DNA of 64,000 bases from Geomonas subterranea (GTDB lineage: Bacteria; Desulfobacterota; Desulfuromonadia; Geobacterales; Geobacteraceae): NCBI RefSeq assembly GCF_019063845.1, contig NZ_CP077683.1, positions 3,712,501 to 3,776,500 on the forward strand, given 5' to 3'. Below are positions 27,718 to 34,631 of the stretch, one piece after another. A program made the translations under genes and the position numbers. The notes below the pieces were generated by a model, which did not search any database, had not been told where the DNA came from, and saw only the letters and a list, made by a program, of their open reading frames with translations. The stretch's first letter is position 1. Every line of letters begins with the position of its first letter.

Positions 27718-27737
27718 GGGTAGGATATGGGTAGGTC
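27718..27737 (+). repeat. GGGTAGG tandem motif near attL (candidate integrase arm site)
   Basis: GGGTAGGATATGGGTAGGTC contains two GGGTAGG units 11 bases apart. The same 20 bases with one change occur near attR at 44094-44113 in the same orientation. Location just inside both ends suggests integrase or accessory protein binding. Confidence 0.55.
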
Positions 27738-27801
27738 AATTTAACCTATTCGACCAGCTAAATTGCATAGCCTTCAGGCAGGAGGTCAGGTACTTGTGCC
27801 C

Positions 27802-28224
27802 CTAAGGTTCTGGATGGTTTTTTTTGTACAACTCTACGAAATTCATCGGGGGGAGATTTAATGGAGGGAAGCCCGCACGTCTAATAGTCTCTGATACAAG
27901 TTCCCTTACATAGGGAAATGTAATCGCAGCACAATTCACTTCAGCGACCTTGCGAAGGTCGTTAGCATCTGTCACTACATTGTCGAAGACGAACAGAGAA
28001 CCGCCCTCGATAGAGAGAGCAAAAGGCATGTCCGCTCCTCCAATCTCCACCTTCATGGACAGCTTAAGAACTTTTTTTTCAAGCTCAAACTGGTGGCTCA
28101 TCGTGAGGTTGGCAGACACTTCCCGATCACTGGCTGATGGCAGTTCTTCACCCACCTTTAGCCTGAACGATGAGGAAATGAGCCTGAAATCAACGAATTG
28201 GAATTCATAGCAACTATTTGCCAT
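27802..28224 (-). CDS. SecB-like chaperone of a toxin-antitoxin-chaperone (TAC) operon
   Basis: 140 residues from an ATG at 28224 that overlaps the antitoxin gene by 11 bases; a TTG at 28233 is the alternative. The C-terminal half has the SecB signature FPYVRELVSETIRRAGFPP followed by NLPPMNFVELY. Housekeeping secB genes do not sit in mobile elements behind mqsRA. In known TAC systems such a solitary SecB homolog binds a C-terminal extension of the antitoxin and protects it from degradation, so loss of chaperone function frees the toxin. It is the third gene of the mqsRAC-type operon. Confidence 0.88.
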   Translation of the reverse strand: MANSCYEFQFVDFRLISSSFRLKVGEELPSASDREVSANLTMSHQFELEKKVLKLSMKVEIGGADMPFALSIEGGSLFVFDNVVTDANDLRKVAEVNCAAITFPYVRELVSETIRRAGFPPLNLPPMNFVELYKKNHPEP

Positions 28225-28720
28225 AATTAACAACCATGTGACCAGTCATGACAGCCCCAAACTTAGCCTTAAATGGGATGGTTGTCTGGGGAGTCTGCTT
28301 ACCCTTCGCTTTAATAATATCTAGATTTTCAGGCTTTGCATCGAGCAGACGGAGCAGGTGATCCATTGCTAAACTCTGAACGACCTCACAATTCTCGTAT
28401 CTAGCAAAGCTCTTGCCACCGCCTCCAAGGAGCTCCGAAGCGGCATCCTGACTAAGCCCAAGACGCAGCCTAATCTCCCGTATCTGGCTAGACGTGAGCA
28501 GCCCGTCTACCTCCCTGTAAAAGTCGCGGAGACGACGCGCCGACTCTTTCATTGTCTTATCCCCGACAAACTGCTCAGAGCACGTCAGGCATTCGTGCAC
28601 AATATAATTGTCATACTCCAGGTTCTGCCCTTTATAAGAAAAAATCTCTGTCTCAGCTTTTGCTTCTAATACCCCACCACATAATGGGCAAGGATCACCA
28701 TTTTTATAATTGCGTGCCAT
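28214..28720 (-). CDS. mqsA: MqsA-type antitoxin with C-terminal chaperone-addiction-like extension
   Basis: 168 residues; E. coli MqsA has 131. The N-terminal zinc module has C11-x2-C14 and C44-x2-C47. The C-terminal half is an HTH (RLRLGLSQDAASELLGGGGK; SFARYENCEVVQS). After the HTH there is an extra tail of about 37 residues (KPENLDIIKAKGKQ...HMVVNYGK), where TAC antitoxins carry the chaperone-addiction region. It should neutralise MqsR and repress its own promoter. AGGAGGTAAATAGCG precedes the start, 6 bases after the toxin stop. Confidence 0.92.
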   Translation of the reverse strand: MARNYKNGDPCPLCGGVLEAKAETEIFSYKGQNLEYDNYIVHECLTCSEQFVGDKTMKESARRLRDFYREVDGLLTSSQIREIRLRLGLSQDAASELLGGGGKSFARYENCEVVQSLAMDHLLRLLDAKPENLDIIKAKGKQTPQTTIPFKAKFGAVMTGHMVVNYGK

Positions 28721-28726
28721 CGCTAT

Positions 28727-29050
28727 TTACCTCCTAGAGGTATCTTGTTTAAAGGAAATCACAACACCAGCCCCAGATGCTATCTGTAGTTTAATATAAA
28801 GACCAGTGCCATTTCCTTCATTAGATTTATAAACATCCTGCCAGAGCCCTTGGGCTCCGGGGGTTTCAGCTTCCATCGTTTTGTAAAATTCAGAAGGATG
28901 GAGACGAATAATGCGGTCGACCATTTCGTCATCATCGGCATAACCGAGTGAAGCGGCCACAGCCCGGTCTCTACGCCTTATTATTCGCGTATCGGGATCA
29001 CGCAGCAGATTCTTTATTTCTTCAAGTGAATAATGTGGTCCGTTAGGCAT
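28727..29050 (-). CDS. mqsR: MqsR-type mRNA interferase toxin
   Basis: 107 residues from the ATG at 29050 (MPNGPHYSLEE); upstream in-frame starts would add an unrelated 58-residue leader. The RelE-like fold and the residues known in E. coli MqsR are conserved: FYKTM, WQDVY, the tyrosine in LYIKL and the lysine in ISFKQD. The family cleaves mRNA at GCN sites and stops translation. It is the first gene of the mqsR-mqsA-secB operon, in the toxin-first order typical of mqsRA. Its AT-richness relative to the chromosome fits recent transfer. Confidence 0.92.
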   Translation of the reverse strand: MPNGPHYSLEEIKNLLRDPDTRIIRRRDRAVAASLGYADDDEMVDRIIRLHPSEFYKTMEAETPGAQGLWQDVYKSNEGNGTGLYIKLQIASGAGVVISFKQDTSRR

Positions 29051-29073
29051 TATTATGATTTCTCGCGGGTGGT

Positions 29074-29104
29074 TGTCAAGGCAAAAAGTATCATTATGAT
29101 ACTT
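29074..29104 (-). promoter_or_regulatory. Palindromic operator and -35-like element upstream of mqsR
   Basis: AAGTATCAT-t-ATGATACTT (29086-29104) is a 19-base palindrome with 9-bp arms. On the minus strand it is followed by TTGACA (29079-29074) and, 16 bases on, CATAAT next to the mqsR start codon. The palindrome is a candidate MqsA binding site. The -10 candidate lies so close to the ATG that the true promoter may instead overlap the palindrome. Confidence 0.5.
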
Positions 29105-29277
29105 CAGGCGATGGGGATTGTACATCTTGTGGATAGCGTTGTTTCGACCACAAAATGTGGGATTGCACCATTGGCCCAACCAACATATCTGGCGCATAGT
29201 AGGTGGTGCAGGAGAGAAAAACAATGAAAAAATTCATCATTAAACCTGCAAACCAGCCGCAGCTAACCTACTTCTGC

Positions 29278-29472
29278 CTACCAACTGGTCGACCTCCTTA
29301 CCCTGGTCTGCATGAAGGCCTCTATTGCTTCCTGCTCATACCTCACCGCCCCCTTACCATCCGAGAGTTTGATGAAGGGGATCCCGCCGCCGGTTACCCT
29401 CTTCCGCCTCAACCAGTGCACCGATACCCCTATCTGCTCTGCCACCTCTTTCTCATTCAGTAGCCGCTGCAT
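29278..29472 (-). CDS. AlpA-like small HTH regulator/excisionase, left copy
   Basis: 64 residues. MerR/AlpA-type winged helix: LLNEKEVAEQIGVSVHWLRR, then GGGIPFIKL and VRYEQEAIEAFM. AGGGAGGTGGCGC precedes the ATG, which overlaps the end of the DUF6011-type gene. Such proteins act as excisionases or as activators in P4-like and PICI satellites. A clear paralog lies at the other end of the element (42012-42215), about half identical by eye. Confidence 0.8.
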   Translation of the reverse strand: MQRLLNEKEVAEQIGVSVHWLRRKRVTGGGIPFIKLSDGKGAVRYEQEAIEAFMQTRVRRSTSW

Positions 29473-29924
29473 GCGCCACCTCCCTTGGCCTTCTCCCCAC
29501 GGCAGGTGATCGTTACCTTTACGGTGATGGTCCAGCCTGGTGCTGTGTCGGTCTCTTCCAGCGGCATGTTCTCTTTAGGGTCGCCGGCGGGCCCGCCGGC
29601 GACCTCACGATCACTCTCTTCCAGGGTGCGGCCGGCACCTTGCTGCATGTCCTCGAACAGACCCAGTTGGTCAGGGTGTACATGGACCCGCTTCCCTCTC
29701 CGACCAGGTGCAGCCCCTGGATAGATCGCCCCTGCTTTTTTTGCGCACGTGGGGCCGACACCGGCGGCGATGGACGCCTCTGTTGTGAGGAGATGGTTGC
29801 AGAGTCGACAGCGCACCTCCGGGCGAACAGAATTTAGGCCCCCAGCGCCTACCTCGTTGGTCTCAGGTGGGCATCCGTGGGCGTGGTTGAGGTCTGGTCT
29901 TTCTTGGTCGACTGGGAGTGGCAT
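29457..29924 (-). CDS. Phage-type protein with DUF6011-like zinc motif
   Basis: 155 residues. The central motif CRLCNHLLTTEASIAAGVGP followed by TCAKK is typical of DUF6011 phage proteins and should bind zinc; the rest is low-complexity and hydrophilic. AGGAGGTTCAAA precedes the ATG at 29924, but that ribosome site is inside an 8-bp hairpin (29931-29954). The gene overlaps the AlpA-like gene downstream. Function unknown. Confidence 0.7.
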   Translation of the reverse strand: MPLPVDQERPDLNHAHGCPPETNEVGAGGLNSVRPEVRCRLCNHLLTTEASIAAGVGPTCAKKAGAIYPGAAPGRRGKRVHVHPDQLGLFEDMQQGAGRTLEESDREVAGGPAGDPKENMPLEETDTAPGWTITVKVTITCRGEKAKGGGACSGY

Positions 29925-29930
29925 TTTGAA

Positions 29931-29954
29931 CCTCCTGCGGGTATTTGCAGGAGG
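29931..29954 (-). promoter_or_regulatory. Hairpin sequestering the ribosome binding site of the DUF6011-type gene
   Basis: Minus-strand CCTCCTGC (29954-29947) pairs perfectly with GCAGGAGG (29938-29931), which contains the Shine-Dalgarno sequence 6 bases before the ATG at 29924. Folding would block initiation. Confidence 0.5.
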
Positions 29955-30245
29955 AATGCTTCAGCAGGCAGACAAAATCGCCCAAGCAGTGGTGCGCCAG
30001 GAAAGAACTGGAAAAACTACACCGGAAACGCAACCGGAAACACACCCGAAAACGAACACGAAAAATGCACCCTTTTGGCCAGTCGTAAATACGTATTTCA
30101 TATAGATGGGAGAATTCCCCACTTATTTTTTACCCCGCTGGAGGATACTTTTTGTGTTTTTGGTTGAGGGGTTACAGACCGAGAAGGGGTGCACGAAAAA
30201 GGCACTTCATTTACTAGCAAAACAACGGGCGTTTGGAGGGGTGGC

Positions 30246-30290
30246 AATCCTACCCGCCAATGTCGTTATGCAACCACGGCGGGTAGGATT
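30246..30290. repeat. 13-bp perfect inverted repeat with TACCC/GGGTA arms
   Basis: AATCCTACCCGCC (30246-30258) and GGCGGGTAGGATT (30278-30290) are exact reverse complements separated by 19 bases. The arm shares GCGGGTAGGA with the attR-proximal motif at 44093-44102. It may terminate the tape-measure transcript or bind the element's recombination proteins. Confidence 0.6.
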
Positions 30291-30370
30291 TAAGAAACTA
30301 AGGTCTAGGACGCTAGGGATGGGTTAACGATCCGGAGGTCTGTCTCCCCGAGCTCCCGGGAATTCTGCTA

Positions 30371-33300
30371 TTATCCTAACCTACGGCGGTTTAGATCATT
30401 GACTTCAGACAATATCTTACGAGCGAGGTCCCTTGCCATTACCGAAGTCGTTTCCCCACCTTGGACAGTAATGTTGATATCACCATGGAAACTCACGCCC
30501 TGGCCACCGTTGTTGTACTTAGCTGGCACGACCGCTTCGCCTTTGTGCAGAAGCGCAGGGAAGTTATCATACGGGATGAAATTGGTCCCGACAGCAAGCG
30601 GGGTCCAGGTGGTCATGGAAGGCATCCCGTAGGGGTTGATTACGTTCCCGTTTTTGTCCACGGACTCTCCCCAGTAGTTTTTGCCTACCTCAGCCCCAGC
30701 GTTTGAGAGAAGCTGCGCGTTAGACACATAGCCATTGGCCGCCTGCTGTTTCTGGTACGAGTCGGCGTAGATGGGAGTGTTCCCACTATAGCCCACGATT
30801 TTTCCGGTCAGCTCATCTCTACGATTTCTGAGTTCAATCTCCCGTTGCAGGCGCAGGTTAAGCTGTTCTTGCAGGCTGATCTCAGCATTGAGGCCGGAAA
30901 TAGCTTTCGCATTCCCGACGGCCCAGGCTATCGATAGCTTGTCGCGGAGGTCCTTCTCCTTATTCATGCCGTCGCGCAATTCGGCATTGGTCTTGATGAC
31001 CTCCCTATCCACGCCATTCAGCGCTTCCACCTCGTCCTGCATCCTGGCCTTGTCAGCCTCATACTGCCGAGCCGCTTCATGTTCCTTGGCTGCGGCCGTA
31101 GCATTATCGACAGCACGCCGCTTTTCTGTGTCGGCCAGAGCCGCCACGGCATAGGCCTCGCCTCCCTCAGCTGCGAGCTTCATGCGCTGATACTCTAAGC
31201 TCTTTTCCTCGAGAGACTGTTTCTCTTGCTCCGCAGCAATATACTCGCCGGCTGCAGACAGCGTCTCGCTTCTGAGCTTGGAATACCCGTCCGCTTCCTG
31301 CTTGAGAGCCACGCGTTTCTGTTCTGCGTTTACTATGACGCTCTTGTCGTAGGCAAAAGTAACGGATTGCAGCTCCTTTTGGGCGTCTGTCAGCTTTCTC
31401 GATTCGTCCAGTGCCTCTTTACTGCCAGAGCCGAACATGCTCTTCGCAGCCTCGAAGATGACAGACTGGGCGTCAACGACCCATTTTGCTTCGTCTATGC
31501 GACTCTGTCCGGCCCACCTATCCATTTCCTCAACATAGCTGTAATAATCCGCGGTAGAGATCTTTCCCTGGGCATACTGGTTCTTCCAATTCTCCAGTGC
31601 TATCTCCGACTGCCCCTTAGCATAGACAGTCTGCTGCACAGCGGCTGATTTGTAGTCGGCCAGCTGCTTGTTGAGGAGTTCTAACCGGTCCTTGTTTTGT
31701 TCCTGGGAGGGCCCGAGGTTCAGCTGCGGGATAACCGCCGCACTTACCGCACGGTTCTGAGGTGAGCGCTCATTCTGGGACTGGAAGAAGGTCCATCGGG
31801 AATCGGCGTCAGCGCTTCGCTGTTGTTGTTGGCGATACATTTCCTCATAGGTGAGGCTGATGCCGAATTTGTTGTAAAGGGCGCGATCTGCCCACCGGAC
31901 AGCGGGTTGAGCAGCGTAGCCGACGCCTATGCCGAGGGGGATGGCAGGTAGAACCGCACTTCCAAGCGCTCCCCATGAAATGGTGCTTCCTAGAATTCCC
32001 GTACCTGCAGCTGCCGACCCTGTGAAAATTCCACTTAGCCCTCCAGCACCAGCTGCGCCGGCGGCAGTTCCGGCAGCTCCTGCAGCACCCGCCCCAGCTC
32101 CGACCATGCCTATACCGGCCATCGCCGCACTGGTAGAGACCGCAAGGTCACGCAGGGTGGTGAACAACCCAACCGCCTTGGCCAGCCCGGTAAGCAGCGC
32201 CCCGCCAACAAAGAGTACGGTAAAAGGCTCAAAATTGTTGTAAATCGCCCTGGCTATCGTCGCGGCATCCGACATGAGGCTCTTTGCCTCCTCCCAAGCC
32301 CCCTTAATCTTTGTGCCTATTTCCTCACGGTGGGTTTTCAGATAGTCGTTGATTTTACCAAACCAACCGGCGACGTCCTTCACGATATCGGAAAAACCTG
32401 CGCGCATCACCAGGCTTATCGAAGTCTCCAAAGAACTCTTCACTGAGCTCCAAGAGGTGGCCAGGTCGTCGGCGGCGGGTCCAAAACCACTCAGGCGTTC
32501 TCCAAGCTCTTTTACGATCGTTCCGGAGGCTATCCATTGCTCAACCTGCTTCTTGAGCGGCCCGTCGACCGTGCGCTGCAGCATCGATGCGAGTTGGCTA
32601 TTCTGGTCAACCTGCCCCTTGAGCAGCGCGGAAACTTCCTGGCGTAACTGCCGTTCGTCGGCGCCGTTTCGGCTATACACCGCTACCGCATTGGCAAGAC
32701 GGGTGAACCCCTCCACCTGCTGGGCGTTGGTATAGTCGAGGACCACCCCTTGCTTGACCATCTCCTCGGTGATAGCCTGCAGGTTGGCCAGGTTGAGGTT
32801 AGTCCGGCTGTCGACCTGCATCAGTACATCGTTCAGGCCGGTAGCGTACTCTTTCGCTCGTTGGTAACTTCCGGCTATATCTTTGTCCTGAGAGAGCGAA
32901 GCGATAATTGCCGCGCTCTTAGTAACCGCCTGCTGGAAATCGTCGACGCTTTGGATGCCATATTTGAACCCGTCCCAGAGTTTCGAGCCGGCGTAGAAAA
33001 TGGCGAGGCTGGCAACAAGCCCCGTGAATCTCGGGGTAAGGCGGTCAACGGCCCCACCGATGTCGTCGATGTGCTGCGTGAAGGTCTTTGCGCCGGCGGA
33101 TCCCGGCCCAAATTTGGACTCCAGATCCAGAGCCTGCACCTTGGTTGTCATGGCCGCGTGCGCGGTCTGGATTTCCTGCCAAGTCGCGACCCCCGAAGCC
33201 CTGATCTGTTCGTAGGCGGCCACTGCAGTGGCGCGCTCTTTCTCGATCGCCGCGGTGGATCGTATGCCGAGTTGCTCAAAGGCGACAGAGAGGCGATCAA

Positions 33301-33649
33301 CCACCGACTCCCCGCTTGCCATCATCGCCGCAATCTCCTGATCGATGCGCGCCAGCTTTGTGCCTACGGGGTCAAGCCGGGTTGCAAGCTCGGTGACCTT
33401 CGCGGTCATGGCCGCGTGCGCCGACTGGACCTCTTGCCAAGTTGCGGTGCCTGAGTTGCGGATCCGCTCGTATGCGGAGATGTAAGCGGCCTGCTGAGCC
33501 TCGACCGCTACAGACGATTGGAGCCCCAGCTGGGAGAATGACTGCTCGAGCACGCTGGCGACCTGCTGGCCAGTCGCCTGCAGCTTCCTAATCTCCCGTT
33601 CGGCACCATCTACGTTGCCTGAAATCTTGAGGCTAATGTCTTTCGCCAT
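30371..33649 (-). CDS. Phage tail tape-measure protein
   Basis: 1092 residues from an ATG at 33649 (AGAGGTGAATCCA upstream); a GTG at 33658 is possible. Long coiled coils, hydrophobic Gly/Ala-rich segments (AAMAGIGMVGAGAGAAGAAG; IFTGSAAAGTGILG) and a C-terminal part with ALLHKGEAVVPAKYNNGG are typical of tape-measure proteins, which set tail length and help DNA entry. Two N-terminal segments (residues about 36-88 and 123-175, numbered from the GTG) are near-copies of each other. No tail tube, baseplate or fibre gene follows. The gene overlaps the end of its upstream neighbour. Confidence 0.9.
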   Translation of the reverse strand: MAKDISLKISGNVDGAEREIRKLQATGQQVASVLEQSFSQLGLQSSVAVEAQQAAYISAYERIRNSGTATWQEVQSAHAAMTAKVTELATRLDPVGTKLARIDQEIAAMMASGESVVDRLSVAFEQLGIRSTAAIEKERATAVAAYEQIRASGVATWQEIQTAHAAMTTKVQALDLESKFGPGSAGAKTFTQHIDDIGGAVDRLTPRFTGLVASLAIFYAGSKLWDGFKYGIQSVDDFQQAVTKSAAIIASLSQDKDIAGSYQRAKEYATGLNDVLMQVDSRTNLNLANLQAITEEMVKQGVVLDYTNAQQVEGFTRLANAVAVYSRNGADERQLRQEVSALLKGQVDQNSQLASMLQRTVDGPLKKQVEQWIASGTIVKELGERLSGFGPAADDLATSWSSVKSSLETSISLVMRAGFSDIVKDVAGWFGKINDYLKTHREEIGTKIKGAWEEAKSLMSDAATIARAIYNNFEPFTVLFVGGALLTGLAKAVGLFTTLRDLAVSTSAAMAGIGMVGAGAGAAGAAGTAAGAAGAGGLSGIFTGSAAAGTGILGSTISWGALGSAVLPAIPLGIGVGYAAQPAVRWADRALYNKFGISLTYEEMYRQQQQRSADADSRWTFFQSQNERSPQNRAVSAAVIPQLNLGPSQEQNKDRLELLNKQLADYKSAAVQQTVYAKGQSEIALENWKNQYAQGKISTADYYSYVEEMDRWAGQSRIDEAKWVVDAQSVIFEAAKSMFGSGSKEALDESRKLTDAQKELQSVTFAYDKSVIVNAEQKRVALKQEADGYSKLRSETLSAAGEYIAAEQEKQSLEEKSLEYQRMKLAAEGGEAYAVAALADTEKRRAVDNATAAAKEHEAARQYEADKARMQDEVEALNGVDREVIKTNAELRDGMNKEKDLRDKLSIAWAVGNAKAISGLNAEISLQEQLNLRLQREIELRNRRDELTGKIVGYSGNTPIYADSYQKQQAANGYVSNAQLLSNAGAEVGKNYWGESVDKNGNVINPYGMPSMTTWTPLAVGTNFIPYDNFPALLHKGEAVVPAKYNNGGQGVSFHGDINITVQGGETTSVMARDLARKILSEVNDLNRRRLG

Positions 33650-34112
33650 TGGATTCACCTCTCATCGTGCCGTCTCCCGGCTCGTCTTTCCCGAGTTCCA
33701 CCAGGACCTCTTCCACTCCCTTCAGGTCCTCTCCTGCGATCTCAGACCGATCATCCTCGAGGAACTGCAGTTCATCAGTGCAGACCCGAAACACGAATTC
33801 GGCAAACCTCTTACTCTTCACCATGTGCCGGTTACGGTTATCCGTGCTGAAGGGAAACGGCGATCCGTCAGGTAGTTGAAAGCCTGGCTCATCATCGGTG
33901 CCGATTTTGCGCCAGTTGAGCACCGCTGCCCTGCCCAGGAAGATATCCTGCACGTCGCTGGCTTTTGCCCTCATCTTCTTGGCCTCTTCAGCTCCCTGCA
34001 TCAAAATCGTGTTAAGCCGGCTTTTTTCGACGTGCTGCAGTAGCACCTCAGTGTCATTGTCGTACTGGAACCACTTCTGCGGTTGTTCCTCGAAGATACC
34101 TACCTTACCCAT
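33633..34112 (-). CDS. Hypothetical phage protein upstream of tape measure (possible tail assembly protein)
   Basis: 159 residues, charged, no membrane segment. GGGGGGTGAAAC precedes the start. A central block (LPDGSPFPFSTDNRNRHMVK) and an acidic C-terminal third are visible. In many siphophages the gene just before the tape measure encodes the tail assembly chaperone, and the overlap with the tape-measure gene fits. That role is inferred from position only; I do not recognise the family. Confidence 0.65.
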   Translation of the reverse strand: MGKVGIFEEQPQKWFQYDNDTEVLLQHVEKSRLNTILMQGAEEAKKMRAKASDVQDIFLGRAAVLNWRKIGTDDEPGFQLPDGSPFPFSTDNRNRHMVKSKRFAEFVFRVCTDELQFLEDDRSEIAGEDLKGVEEVLVELGKDEPGDGTMRGESNGERH

Positions 34113-34125
34113 GTTTCACCCCCCC

Positions 34126-34356
34126 CTATTTGACTAATTTGAGTTGCGGCTTTTTGCCGTTGCTGCATTTTCTGCAAATGTAATTCTCATGCTTGTAAAT
34201 CATTGAACCGCAAGCACACTCTGCGGCGTTTCCCTCGAAAGTGTCAGCGATTGATTTCAAAAATTTTGTGACGTCCGAATCCTGCCACTCTTCAGGAACC
34301 CAAATCTCTAGCATCGGTGTGCCCGTTTCATCGTTTACCGTTACGAATCTTCTCAT
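34126..34356 (-). CDS. Small zinc-ribbon protein
   Basis: 76 residues. Four cysteines in two pairs (CACGS and CRKC) around an ENYI segment form a rubredoxin-like zinc ribbon in the C-terminal half. The N-terminal half is acidic. GGGAGGAGATTAA precedes the ATG. It lies in the minus-strand operon between the primase and tape-measure genes. Function unknown. Confidence 0.65.
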   Translation of the reverse strand: MRRFVTVNDETGTPMLEIWVPEEWQDSDVTKFLKSIADTFEGNAAECACGSMIYKHENYICRKCSNGKKPQLKLVK

Positions 34357-34406
34357 TTAATCTCCTCCCGATAGACTCCTGCGCGCCTTAAGAATTAATC
34401 TTGGCC

Positions 34407-34604
34407 TCACCTCCTCCCGTAGGTGCAACATCCGGCCCCTATCAAAGCCTTACCAGGCTTGAGGACGTAGAATTCCGTACTCCAAAGAGGGCAACTATCG
34501 GCAAGGCAGCGCTTGCCTTTACCACTACCTTGCCGAGTGACCGGGCACACCTTCGTACGGGCCTCTACCACCGTCATAAGGCTACGATTCCTATTCTTTG
34601 ACAC
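34407..34604 (-). CDS. Small cysteine-containing hypothetical protein
   Basis: 65 residues from a GTG at 34604. The frame opens 18 bases earlier with TTG, but that codon lies inside the AAAGGAGGT ribosome site, so the GTG is preferred. Five cysteines are spread over the protein (KVCPVTRQ, KRCLADSCPLW, GAGCCTYG), which may bind metal. It follows the primase gene with a 27-base gap. Not recognised. Confidence 0.5.
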   Translation of the reverse strand: MSKNRNRSLMTVVEARTKVCPVTRQGSGKGKRCLADSCPLWSTEFYVLKPGKALIGAGCCTYGRR

Positions 34605-34631
34605 CACCCCACCTCCTTTCAAATTTTAGGG

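Larger units (their letters stand above)
29925..30370. other. Intergenic region between the tape-measure gene and the DUF6011-type gene
   Basis: 446 bases without a supported gene. It holds the SD-masking hairpin (29931-29954), a stretch of imperfect 12-base repeats of the type ACCGGAAACNCA (about 30019-30060) and a 13-bp inverted repeat (30246-30290). Short open frames on either strand lack well-placed ribosome sites. Confidence 0.5.

Noticed and set aside
27802..28224. Housekeeping SecB export chaperone
   Set aside because: It overlaps an mqsA antitoxin gene, lies inside a mobile element, and diverges from canonical SecB in its N-terminal half; the TAC interpretation explains all three.
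29749..30105. Plus-strand protein with TPETQPETHPKT repeats
   Set aside because: Its first half is antisense to the DUF6011-type gene, and the only possible later start (29956) has its ribosome site too close. Treated as non-coding repeats.
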